Assembly: GCA_002421475.1 (NCBI GenBank)
Contig: DIJW01000235.1
Span: forward strand, 1-6,913
Reading direction: 5' to 3'
Source: Thiomicrospira sp. UBA5634
Lineage (GTDB): Bacteria > Pseudomonadota > Gammaproteobacteria > Thiomicrospirales > Thiomicrospiraceae
Length of the DNA stretch: 6,913 nucleotides
Position 1 is the first letter of the stretch; each line of letters starts with the position of its first letter. Shown in pieces: positions 1 through 6,182 of the stretch. The notes under the pieces are model-generated. The model searched no databases and had not been told where the DNA came from. It worked only from the letters and a program-made list of their open reading frames with translations. The position numbers and the translations under genes are program-made.

Positions 1-399
1 AGTATATTGTAAGTTAAGCTCCACTTTTACCGCGTCGCCAAATGTCGCCACGGCCGTCTGTTTTGCGCGACATAATGGGCTAGCGAACACTTGGTTATAA
101 GGGATAGCGAGTTGTTTAAACCACAGGCCAATTTGTTTTGCTTCCGCCAAACCGTTCGCTGTTAATGGGCGCTGAGTGGCGCAGTTATTTAAATCAATTG
201 GCACTTGATCAGGAATTTTAGTATCGGTTTTACCATGTCGCATATAAAGCACTAAACCACCCTGCTGTGCTTGTCGAATAAGTGCCGGCGTCGCGAGTTT
301 TTCGTTAAAAACAGCGCCATCAGCTTCAACTTTGCTTGCCTGAACCCACAGCGGCAATCCCATCAACAACACTATCAAACTCAACGTTTGTGCACGCAT
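1..399 (-). CDS. Exported histidine phosphatase family protein, N-terminal part (C-terminus beyond window)
   Basis: The visible 133 residues start at ATG 399..397 behind a strong ribosome site (GAGGAGA, 404-410) and run off the left edge without a stop. Residues 1-21 look like a signal peptide (basic start, hydrophobic LIVLLMGLPLW stretch, cleavage likely after VQA), so the product is probably periplasmic or secreted. The mature part carries the phosphoglycerate-mutase-like signature LYMRHGKTD (residues 51-59, catalytic His55 in the RHG triad) and the second conserved block SPLCRAKQTA (108-117, with Arg111), as in histidine acid phosphatases. In this superfamily the His is transiently phosphorylated while a phosphate ester is hydrolysed. 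The substrate cannot be read from the sequence, and the C-terminal His and acid are outside the window. The gene is divergent from ppk1, so a phosphate-related role is tempting but only inferred. Confidence 0.85.
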   Translation of the reverse strand, partial: MRAQTLSLIVLLMGLPLWVQASKVEADGAVFNEKLATPALIRQAQQGGLVLYMRHGKTDTKIPDQVPIDLNNCATQRPLTANGLAEAKQIGLWFKQLAIPYNQVFASPLCRAKQTAVATFGDAVKVELNLQYT

Positions 400-403
400 T
401 TAA

Positions 404-410
404 TCTCCTC
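404..410 (-). promoter_or_regulatory. Ribosome binding site of the histidine phosphatase gene
   Basis: On the minus strand GAGGAGA lies 4 nt before ATG 399..397. It is the best Shine-Dalgarno match in the window and fixes the start. Confidence 0.8.
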
Positions 411-419
411 TTTACCATT

Positions 420-436
420 CAGCCCGATGCGGGCTG
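420..436. repeat. Small GC-rich hairpin in the phosphatase leader
   Basis: CAGCCCG and CGGGCTG form a perfect 7-bp inverted repeat with a 3-nt spacer. On the minus strand it would sit in the 5' untranslated leader of the phosphatase mRNA, about 10 nt upstream of its ribosome site. No T-run follows on either strand, so it does not look like an intrinsic terminator. A role in mRNA stability or translation is possible but unproven. Confidence 0.5.
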
Positions 437-470
437 CGCGATAATTAATATTTTCTATTTGCGCGATTTT

Positions 471-491
471 ACCCTAAATAACCCTTAAATA
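471..491. repeat. Imperfect tandem duplication of ACCCTAAATA
   Basis: ACCCTAAATA (471-480) is followed directly by ACCCTTAAATA (481-491), differing by one inserted T. The AT-rich pair lies upstream of the phosphatase gene. It could be a binding site pair or chance low complexity. Confidence 0.35.
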
Positions 492-508
492 AATAAAGTA
501 ATTTTATA

Positions 509-536
509 ACCAGGCCTGGTAGCGCTTATGCCTGGT
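509..536. repeat. ACCAGGCCTGGT palindrome plus extra GCCTGGT half site (copy 1)
   Basis: A perfect 12-bp palindrome, ACCAGGCCTGGT (509-520), lies in the gap between the divergent phosphatase and ppk1 genes. A further GCCTGGT at 530-536 pairs with ACCAGGC at 509-515, giving an alternative 7-bp-stem hairpin. It is the first of five CAGGCCTG sites in the window and consists of two abutting CCWGG pentamers (CCAGG, CCTGG). Confidence 0.75.
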
Positions 537-586
537 AAAACGGCTTTATTTCATTAAACCATCATCATTCAACGCCGAATTTGCGC

Positions 587-592
587 TAGAAT
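587..592 (+). promoter_or_regulatory. Possible -10 element of the ppk1 promoter
   Basis: TAGAAT matches the sigma-70 -10 consensus at 5 of 6 positions, but no convincing -35 lies 16-18 bp upstream. If used, transcription would begin near 599, downstream of the ATG at 594. That argues for ATG 627 as the true ppk1 start. No Pho-box-like direct repeat was seen between 400 and 626. Confidence 0.35.
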
Positions 593-626
593 AATGGTTA
601 TTTTTTCGGTGTTTGGAATCCACACT

Positions 627-1541
627 ATGAGTACAAATTTTGAGTCAACTAACTTAGAAAACCAACCGATTGACAATCAACCGATTTACTTTAATCGTGA
701 GCATAGTTTGCTCGAGTTTAATCGACGTGTACTCGCTCAAGCAAAAAACCCAGACATTCCGTTATTGGAACGATTAAAGTTTTTATGTATTTCCAGCAGC
801 AATATGGACGAGTTTTTTGAAGTCCGTTTTGCTAGTTTAATTGAACTGGCAAAAGATCAGGCTGCACGCACGCAACCGGACAACCGAGCACCCAAAGAAG
901 CCATCGCCCTTCTGACGCAAGTGGCGCACGAACTGGTTAAAGACCAATACAACACTCTTAATCACATATTGATTCCGGCTTTAGAAAAAGAAAACATCCG
1001 TTTTGTGCGCCGTAACCATTGGAACGACAAACAAAAAGAGTGGATTCGTAATTATTTCCTTGATTCGTTAAAACCGGTTTTAAGCCCGATGGGGCTGGAT
1101 CCATCCCACCCGTTTCCTAAAATCCTCAATAAGAGTTTGAACTTTATTGTCTCGCTTGAAGGCAAAGATGCATTTGGGCGCTCAAATGGTTTAGCCATTG
1201 TGCAGGTGCCTCGCTCACTGCCGCGTTTGATTAAGTTACCGGCAGAAGCGACGGACGGTGAAAATGATTTTGTGTTTTTATCCTCAATTCTGCACTCGAA
1301 TGTTGCCAATCTGTTTCCGGGCATGACCGTGACAGGTTGTTATCAATTCCGCGTCACTCGTAACACCAACATGTTTATTGACGAAGAAGAAGTCGATGAC
1401 ATTATGAGTGCGTTACAAGGTGAGTTATATGGCCGCCAGTATGGTGACGCCATTCGGCTTGAAGTGGCAGATAATTGCCCTCCAGCGATGGTGGAATATT
1501 TATTAAACCGTTTCAAACTCGATGAATCCGCGCTGTATTAA
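627..1541 (+). CDS. ppk1: Polyphosphate kinase 1, N-terminal part (N and head domains) up to the internal stop
   Basis: If the stop is real, this 304-residue product ends at the junction between the head domain and C1. Counting from ATG 627, the N domain carries YFNREHSLLEFNRRV (21-35), PLLERLKFL (45-53) and SSNMDEFFEVR (57-67). Asn59 aligns with the E. coli Asn45 region that contacts the adenine of ATP. The head domain follows, including SPMGLDPSHPFP and a late FRVTRN block. Neither catalytic histidine is in this part, so alone it should be inactive. An alternative in-frame ATG at 594 would add 11 residues (MVIFSVFGIHT), which look unlike the family and overlap the likely promoter. Confidence 0.7.
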   Translation: MSTNFESTNLENQPIDNQPIYFNREHSLLEFNRRVLAQAKNPDIPLLERLKFLCISSSNMDEFFEVRFASLIELAKDQAARTQPDNRAPKEAIALLTQVAHELVKDQYNTLNHILIPALEKENIRFVRRNHWNDKQKEWIRNYFLDSLKPVLSPMGLDPSHPFPKILNKSLNFIVSLEGKDAFGRSNGLAIVQVPRSLPRLIKLPAEATDGENDFVFLSSILHSNVANLFPGMTVTGCYQFRVTRNTNMFIDEEEVDDIMSALQGELYGRQYGDAIRLEVADNCPPAMVEYLLNRFKLDESALY

Positions 1542-2777
1542 GTGCGTGGCCCGGTTAACTTACACCGTTTAGATGCCGTACCCAGCCTGGCGAATCGGCC
1601 TGATTTATTATTCCAACCTTATGCCCCGCGTTTATTAAAACCGGCCAAACCGAATAAAAACAGCTTCCGTTTATTTACTCGCAAAAAAGAAGCGGACAAT
1701 TTATTTGAACTGATCAGTCGACAGGATTTATTGTTACATCATCCATATGAATCGTTTGCACCGGTTATCGACTTCCTTAACCAGGCTTCAAAAGATCCGG
1801 ATGTGTTGGCGATCCGCATGACGTTATACCGTACCGGCGATAAGTCGGCGATTATTGATGCTCTGGTGCGTGCAGCCAAAAACGGTAAAGAAGTCACCGC
1901 CGTAGTGGAATTGCGCGCACGTTTCGATGAAGACAATAATATTCAGCAAGCAACCAGGCTCCAAGATGCCGGAGTGCATGTGGTTTATGGGGTGGTGGGT
2001 TACAAAACCCATGCCAAAATGATTTTAGTGGTGCGTCGCGAAGACAACAAACTTCGCCACTATGTGCACTTAGGCACCGGAAACTATCACCACATTACCA
2101 GCCGATTTTACACCGACTTTGGGCTATTCACCTGTCGTCCGGCGATTGGTCGGGATGTCACCAAAATATTTCAGCAACTCACCAGCTTGGGCAACACCAA
2201 CGATCTTGAGGTCGTGTTGCAATCACCCTTTACCCTACACTCCGGCATGTTACGCCGGATTGAGCGTGAAGCCGACAATGCCCGCCAAGGTTTACCGGCG
2301 CGCATTATTGCCAAAATGAATGGTTTACAAGAAAAAACCATTATTGATGCCCTGTATCAAGCCTCACAAGCCGGGGTAAAAATTGATTTGATCGTTCGTG
2401 GTATTTGTAGCTTAGTTCCTGGCGTACCGGGGCTATCAGACAATATTCGAGTACGCTCAATCATTGGGCGTTTCCTTGAGCATCACCGCGTGTATTACTT
2501 TGAAAATCACGGCCAATCTCCAGAGCTTTTCTGTTCAAGCGCCGATTGGATGCAGCGTAATTTGACCGCACGTGTTGAAACCTGTTTTCCGATTTTAGAT
2601 CCGGCGTGTTTTCAACAAGTGTTTACCGAAGGTTTAGCGATCTATCTAGAAGACACCACCGGTGCATGGGAACTTCAGTCAGATGGTCGTTATATTCCGC
2701 ATGAACTGGGAATGGATGAGTTACCGTTTAATGCACAGCTGTCGTTAATTGAAAAATATAGCAGCCCGATAGAGTAA
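1542..2777 (+). CDS. ppk1: Polyphosphate kinase 1, C-terminal catalytic part (C1 and C2 domains) after the internal stop
   Basis: This 411-residue open frame begins with GTG immediately after the TAA. No Shine-Dalgarno sequence is visible before the GTG, so restart could come only from a ribosome that has just terminated. Numbering from the GTG, TLYRTG (Arg97) and ARFDE (Arg127) match the metal- and phosphate-binding arginines at E. coli 375 and 405. KTHAKM (His157) matches the phosphorylated His435, GTGNYHHITSRFYTD (178-192) is a family signature, and LEHHRVYYFEN holds the second conserved histidine (His314, E. coli His592). SSADWMQRN (332-340) is also typical. Nothing in this half is damaged. 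ppx follows after 86 bp in the same direction. Confidence 0.7.
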   Translation: MRGPVNLHRLDAVPSLANRPDLLFQPYAPRLLKPAKPNKNSFRLFTRKKEADNLFELISRQDLLLHHPYESFAPVIDFLNQASKDPDVLAIRMTLYRTGDKSAIIDALVRAAKNGKEVTAVVELRARFDEDNNIQQATRLQDAGVHVVYGVVGYKTHAKMILVVRREDNKLRHYVHLGTGNYHHITSRFYTDFGLFTCRPAIGRDVTKIFQQLTSLGNTNDLEVVLQSPFTLHSGMLRRIEREADNARQGLPARIIAKMNGLQEKTIIDALYQASQAGVKIDLIVRGICSLVPGVPGLSDNIRVRSIIGRFLEHHRVYYFENHGQSPELFCSSADWMQRNLTARVETCFPILDPACFQQVFTEGLAIYLEDTTGAWELQSDGRYIPHELGMDELPFNAQLSLIEKYSSPIE

Positions 2778-2789
2778 ACATTGCAAAAA

Positions 2790-2819
2790 GTTCAAACCAG
2801 CAAATTGTTTGGTTTGAAC
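2790..2819. repeat. Inverted repeat in the ppk1-ppx gap
   Basis: GTTCAAACC (2790-2798) and GGTTTGAAC (2811-2819) form a perfect 9-bp stem around a 12-nt loop, directly between ppk1 and ppx. On the plus strand it is followed by GCAAAAAGCG rather than T residues, so it is not a standard terminator for ppk1. On the minus strand CTTTTTG follows, but no minus-strand gene ends there. It may be an operator, an mRNA processing or stabilising structure, or a partial attenuator that sets the ppx level. Confidence 0.55.
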
Positions 2820-2863
2820 GCAAAAAGCGAGTACACTACGCGCAAAAATGACTGGCCAATTTT

Positions 2864-4369
2864 ATGACAACCAACTCTGATAACGATCTGTACGCCGCGA
2901 TAGACTTGGGCTCAAACAGTTTCCACATGATTGTGGCGCGTGATGTGCACGGTCAGCTGCAAGTGGTCGATAAACATAAAGAAATGGTGCGTTTACGCAG
3001 CGGACTTGAACTGGATGGCCACTTAAATGAAACGGCAATCCAAAATGCGCTCGAATGCCTAACTCGTTTCGGCCAACTCATCAAAAATATTCCAACCCAA
3101 AATGTGCGCGCCGTTGGCACCAATACCCTGCGAAATGCCAGCAACAGTCGCGCATTCCTGATCGCCGCGCGAAAAGCACTCGGCCACCATATCGAAATCA
3201 TTCCGGGTAAAGAAGAAGCACGTTTGATTTATTTGGGCGTGGCACATGGCCTACCCAGTAATGAAGAACAACGTTTAGTCATGGATATTGGCGGCGGCAG
3301 TACCGAATATATCATCGGTCGCGGATTTAGTAACCATCACCTCACCAGTACCGAAATGGGTTGCGTGAGCATGACGCAAACCTTTTTTGCCGATGATGCC
3401 ATCACAGCTGAAGCGATGGCTAAAGCCATTAGCAGCTGTCGACAAGTATTACGCCCTCATCGTAAAACCCTGACGCAATTAGGCTGGGATAATGCCTATG
3501 GTGCATCTGGCACCATCAAGTCGATTGGCACAATTTTGCAAGAAAATCAGTGGACTGACGGACCCATTACGCTGGCGGGATTGGTGTTACTACGCGATGC
3601 CTTAATTAAAGCCGGCACCAGCCAAGACTTAAAACTTAGCGGATTAAAAGATGATCGCCGTCCGGTGTTAGCAGGTGGTTTAGCAATTCTAATTGCCACT
3701 TTCGAAGAACTCAATATTCAACAGATGCACGTCAGTGCCAATGCATTACGTGAAGGACTGGTGTTTGACACACTCGGTCGCTTATTTGCCGAAGACTCCC
3801 GTGAAAGCAGCGTACGAGCGATGCAGCAATGGATGAAAGTGGATGTACAACAAGCCAATCATGTTGCACAAACAGCGCGGATGTTATTTAACCAATCGCA
3901 CAACGTCTGGCAACTGCATGATAGTGAATATGATTATCCGAAACTGCTCATTTGGGCTTGTGAATTACACGAATGTGGCATGTCAATCAGTTACAAACGT
4001 TATCGACACCACTCTGCGTACTTAGTTGAGCAAGCAGATATGGCCGGCTTTACCAACCAAGAAAAACAAATGTTAGCGGCCATGTTACTCAACCATCGCG
4101 GCAAATTTATCAGTGATGTATTTCAAAACTTAATTGAACCACACAACCAAAAACTGGTTTTTTTAACGGCTTTATTACGCCTTGCCGTACGTATCCATCG
4201 TGGACGTGACCTCGAAAGCCCGCAAATTCTTCTGCTGATCGAAGACACCTATAATATTCATTTGAAATTTGATGACGGCTGGCTTAAAACGCACCCATTA
4301 TCACAAATGGATTTGGAGATCGAAGCCAAACGTTTAGAGGCTGCTGGCTTTAAATTAAGTTTTGAATAA
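2864..4369 (+). CDS. ppx: Exopolyphosphatase (Ppx/GppA family)
   Basis: The 501-residue product is close to the length of E. coli Ppx (513) and complete. It releases orthophosphate step by step from polyphosphate chain ends; the homologous GppA acts on pppGpp, and that activity cannot be excluded. The N-terminal actin-like ATPase fold shows the phosphate-1 motif AIDLGSNSFHMIVAR (12-26), GTNTLRNASN (85-94), GKEEARLIYLGV (115-126, with the catalytic Glu in the EE pair), the phosphate-2 motif DIGGGSTE (141-148) and GASGT (213-217). SANALREGLVFD closes this half. The C-terminal third is the HD-like helical region of long Ppx proteins, with ELHECG (near 366) and HHSAYLVEQADM. ATG 2864 starts the homology, though the ribosome site is weak. 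It lies 86 bp after ppk1 and is probably co-transcribed with it. No defect is seen, so polyphosphate breakdown should be intact. Confidence 0.93.
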   Translation: MTTNSDNDLYAAIDLGSNSFHMIVARDVHGQLQVVDKHKEMVRLRSGLELDGHLNETAIQNALECLTRFGQLIKNIPTQNVRAVGTNTLRNASNSRAFLIAARKALGHHIEIIPGKEEARLIYLGVAHGLPSNEEQRLVMDIGGGSTEYIIGRGFSNHHLTSTEMGCVSMTQTFFADDAITAEAMAKAISSCRQVLRPHRKTLTQLGWDNAYGASGTIKSIGTILQENQWTDGPITLAGLVLLRDALIKAGTSQDLKLSGLKDDRRPVLAGGLAILIATFEELNIQQMHVSANALREGLVFDTLGRLFAEDSRESSVRAMQQWMKVDVQQANHVAQTARMLFNQSHNVWQLHDSEYDYPKLLIWACELHECGMSISYKRYRHHSAYLVEQADMAGFTNQEKQMLAAMLLNHRGKFISDVFQNLIEPHNQKLVFLTALLRLAVRIHRGRDLESPQILLLIEDTYNIHLKFDDGWLKTHPLSQMDLEIEAKRLEAAGFKLSFE

Positions 4370-4373
4370 ATCG

Positions 4374-4391
4374 ACCACCAGGCCTGGTGGT
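4374..4391. terminator. 18-bp perfect palindrome between convergent genes, likely bidirectional terminator (copy 2)
   Basis: ACCACCAGG is followed directly by its reverse complement CCTGGTGGT, giving a 7-bp stem with a GGCC loop. It lies 4 bp after the ppx stop and 26 bp from the stop of the convergent reductase gene. TATTGTTTAATC follows on the plus strand and CGATTTATTC on the minus strand. Both are T-rich but without a long T-run, so termination is plausible rather than certain. The core is the recurring CCAGGCCTGG motif. Confidence 0.5.
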
Positions 4392-4417
4392 TATTGTTTA
4401 ATCAAAAACACTTTATC

Positions 4418-5494
4418 CTAATAAATATCGAGTTGAATGCGACCTTGCTTTTTTGCCTCCGACCAGGCCTGGTTCACCTGATCGTCATCCCAACTAAATG
4501 CTTGTTGCCAGATGCGTTTAATCGTTTTCTCAACCCCTTGCGCCAAACCGGTTTTATCACCACACACATAAACTTGGGCACCTTGTTGCCACAAGTCAAA
4601 CCAGGCCTGGCGCTCTTGCCAGAGTCTATCCTGCACATAAATTTTGTCGGTTTGATCACGCGAAAATGCGGTAAATAATTGCATCTTGCCTTGCTGTTGC
4701 CAGGCGAGTAAATCTTCCGCACACAGAAAACGCGTTGTCTGATGGGTTTCACCAAAAAACAATACATTTGCGCCTTGTGCCTGCTGTGCCAGTCGAGCCT
4801 GCATAAAACCGATAAATGGTGCCAAACCGGTACCGGCGGCCAGCATAACAATCGGTGTATTTCCATCTTGCGGTAATTTGAAATGCGTGTTCGGTTTTAT
4901 TTCAGCCTCTAACGTCTCACCTATCGGCAAATGCGACATCCAAGCAGAAGTCACACCATCTCGCCAACGATTTTCACGTTGGTAGTGAATATGTTTATAT
5001 AACAGCTGCACTTCATTTGGCTGAAGCTGGGGAGCGGAAGCAATCGAATAATAACGTGGCGCCAGCGGGCTTAACAGTTGTAAAAACTCAAGCCCGAGCT
5101 GAGTTAAATCCGGAAAGGCTTGCAACAAATCAACGATATCGCGCCCTTGCGCATACTGCTGCATAGCGCCACGATCAGGCCAGGCCTGATAACCGTATTG
5201 TCGACTGAGTTTATTAAGAATGGCGGGGTCAAGTAATGTAAGCTCTAACTGATGACGTAATGCCTCCACCACACTGAGTTCACCGCTACGGCGTAACGTG
5301 ATCGTTTGGGTTGGCGTTAGATTTAGTAACTGCATTACCTGCTGAACCAACGTTTCAGCGTTGTGGCCTTGCACCGTAATCCAATCACCCGGCGCATATT
5401 GGAGTGCTTGATCAGCACCTAATGTAATGAGATAAGCCGGACTATCAGAGTCTTGCGCCGTGAGGATACGTCGCGATAACAGCGTTAAACGCAT
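4418..5494 (-). CDS. CysJ/P450-reductase-like FAD- and NADPH-binding reductase lacking a flavodoxin domain
   Basis: The 358-residue protein matches the C-terminal part of diflavin reductases such as sulfite reductase flavoprotein CysJ. A connecting helical region and FAD domain carry the signature RYYSIAS (147-153), and DGVTSAWM (179-186) stands where the flavin-phosphate motif is expected. The NADPH domain has AAGTGLAPFIGF (219-230, Ala for the usual Pro-preceding Gly), SRDQTDKIYVQ (278-288, Ser, Arg, Lys and Tyr typical of 2'-phosphate recognition, so NADPH rather than NADH), and VYVCGD (308-313). It ends in an aromatic residue (LDIY), like CysJ (RDVY), expected to stack on FAD. No FMN-binding flavodoxin domain is encoded, and none is adjacent, so the electron acceptor is unknown. 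No signal peptide is seen, so it is probably cytosolic. It lies 15 bp after the membrane-anchored gene and may be translated from its transcript; no clear ribosome site precedes ATG 5494. Confidence 0.85.
   Translation of the reverse strand: MRLTLLSRRILTAQDSDSPAYLITLGADQALQYAPGDWITVQGHNAETLVQQVMQLLNLTPTQTITLRRSGELSVVEALRHQLELTLLDPAILNKLSRQYGYQAWPDRGAMQQYAQGRDIVDLLQAFPDLTQLGLEFLQLLSPLAPRYYSIASAPQLQPNEVQLLYKHIHYQRENRWRDGVTSAWMSHLPIGETLEAEIKPNTHFKLPQDGNTPIVMLAAGTGLAPFIGFMQARLAQQAQGANVLFFGETHQTTRFLCAEDLLAWQQQGKMQLFTAFSRDQTDKIYVQDRLWQERQAWFDLWQQGAQVYVCGDKTGLAQGVEKTIKRIWQQAFSWDDDQVNQAWSEAKKQGRIQLDIY
4462..4473. repeat. ACCAGGCCTGGT palindrome inside the reductase gene (copy 3)
   Basis: A perfect 12-bp palindrome, identical to the copy at 509-520. 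On the coding strand it reads CAG GCC TGG, giving Gln-Ala-Trp at residues 342-344 near the C-terminus. Confidence 0.75.
4601..4610. repeat. CCAGGCCTGG palindrome inside the reductase gene (copy 4)
   Basis: A 10-bp perfect palindrome. On the coding strand it again reads CAG GCC TGG, giving Gln-Ala-Trp at residues 296-298, in the same codon register as copies 3 and 5. Confidence 0.75.
5177..5190. repeat. CAGGCCTG palindrome inside the reductase gene (copy 5)
   Basis: The perfect palindrome is CAGGCCTG (5181-5188). A second CAGG starts at 5176, so CAGGCCAGGCCTG gives two overlapping half sites. On the coding strand it reads TAT CAG GCC TGG, again giving Gln-Ala-Trp (residues 103-105). Confidence 0.65.
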
Positions 5495-5509
5495 AAATAA
5501 GGCTGTGTG

Positions 5510-6037
5510 TTAGGCACGTAAATATTCAATTAACACCATTAACCAAGGTGCGCTAACCAAAATGGTAACGGCAGACATTAACCCGGCAATTAAACCGATA
5601 CCCAGGTTAGGAATAAAGTTATTTTGTTTGATTTCGACCGCTTGAATTTGGCGTTCAACATTACTTAACACATCAATTTGACGTTTTAGCAGGCTGTTTA
5701 AGGTTTGAATCTGTTTAAACATGAGTTTCTGTTCATCTTCAAACTGTACTTTGGTGCGGCGGGTAAACTGATCAATGTGGCGTGTTTGTTGCCCCATTTC
5801 ACGTAGCTGTTCAGCGAGCTGGCCGATAGATGCATCCATTTGCTGTACAAGATTTTGAATGGCTGTTTTATCTTGGTTTAACCATTCAAAATCCGGATTC
5901 AACATATCCGATAGATCAATATTTTGCAGATAACTCTCACCATTCGGTTTGAATTTACCTTTATTGCGTAGAATCGCTTGTTCCAGCAAAACGCTTTTCG
6001 AACCTAGTGGTTCAACCGATCTCATATCTATCGCCAT
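5510..6037 (-). CDS. Unrecognised coiled-coil protein with C-terminal membrane anchor
   Basis: I do not recognise this 175-residue protein. ATG 6037..6035 is chosen because AAGGAAA (6044-6050) stands 6 nt upstream; a GTG at 6097 would add 20 residues without a good ribosome site. Residues 1-50 are polar and look like a free N-terminal segment. Residues about 55-135 are Gln-rich and helical, with hydrophobic heptad spacing (for example LVQQMDASIGQLAEQLREM and LNSLLKRQIDVL), suggesting a coiled coil. Residues about 145-171 form one hydrophobic segment (LGIGLIAGLMSAVTILV, then WLMVLI), leaving only EYLRA after it. This resembles a tail-anchored inner-membrane protein with its coiled coil in the cytoplasm. 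No catalytic motif is visible. The reductase gene begins 15 bp after its stop, so the two are probably one transcript; a physical link between them is only a guess. Confidence 0.75.
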   Translation of the reverse strand: MAIDMRSVEPLGSKSVLLEQAILRNKGKFKPNGESYLQNIDLSDMLNPDFEWLNQDKTAIQNLVQQMDASIGQLAEQLREMGQQTRHIDQFTRRTKVQFEDEQKLMFKQIQTLNSLLKRQIDVLSNVERQIQAVEIKQNNFIPNLGIGLIAGLMSAVTILVSAPWLMVLIEYLRA

Positions 6038-6043
6038 AATGTA

Positions 6044-6050
6044 TTTCCTT
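6044..6050 (-). promoter_or_regulatory. Ribosome binding site that fixes the start of the coiled-coil gene
   Basis: AAGGAAA on the minus strand, 6 nt before ATG 6037, supports this start over the upstream GTG at 6097, which has no comparable site. Confidence 0.65.
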
Positions 6051-6182
6051 GCAGTCTGGATAACGTGTTGTTTAGTTTTTATTATGTTGCTCAACACAAA
6101 GCAATGGCTATACCAACTCTATGAAACTTGACGAAATTTATTGTATCTCCGCCAATTAACACAATTTGATTTACCAAACGGC

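Larger units (their letters stand above)
627..2777 (+). pseudogene. ppk1: Polyphosphate kinase 1 interrupted by one in-frame TAA
   Basis: Read as one frame, this stretch encodes an entire Ppk1 of about 716 residues (E. coli enzyme about 690), with N, head, C1 and C2 domains in order, broken only by TAA at 1539-1541. The frame does not shift: the codons on both sides continue in register, giving DESALY, stop, VRGPVNLHRL, where family members read through a similar LY-x-V-x-GPVNL segment. Ppk1 is usually membrane-associated and makes long-chain polyphosphate from ATP through a phosphohistidine intermediate. All active-site residues I can locate are present, so the rest of the gene looks under selection. 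CAA (Gln) to TAA is a one-base change that would explain the stop. A sequencing error, a recent null mutation, stop readthrough, or restart at the GTG directly after the stop are all possible. ATG 627 is preferred over ATG 594 because family homology begins near YFNREHSLLEFN and GGA lies about 9 nt upstream. Confidence 0.75.

Noticed and set aside
594..626. ATG at 594 as the start of ppk1
   Set aside because: The 11 extra residues do not resemble the family, and a likely -10 (587-592) would place the transcript start after this codon; ATG 627 fits better.
1052..1324. Minus-strand open frame inside ppk1
   Set aside because: It is antisense to the conserved Ppk1 head domain with no ribosome site or motif; the same applies to the short frames at 1739-2012 and 2953-3247.
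1539..1541. TAA decoded as an amino acid by a variant genetic code
   Set aside because: The other complete genes ppx and the coiled-coil gene end at TAA, as does ppk1 itself at 2775-2777, so TAA works as a stop in this genome.
4394..4678. Plus-strand open frame opposite the reductase gene
   Set aside because: It is antisense to a clear flavoprotein with catalytic motifs, and its sequence has no recognisable features; it is a shadow.
509..5190. Treating the CAGGCCTG copies as a CRISPR array or insertion-sequence ends
   Set aside because: The copies are short, unevenly spaced, lie within coding sequence, and have no spacers, transposase or target duplications.
4418..5494. Naming the reductase cysJ
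   Set aside because: The flavodoxin half of CysJ is missing and no cysI or cysH is nearby, so the symbol would overstate the function.
6038..6097. Upstream GTG extension of the coiled-coil gene
   Set aside because: GTG at 6097 has no good ribosome site, while ATG 6037 has AAGGAAA at ideal spacing.
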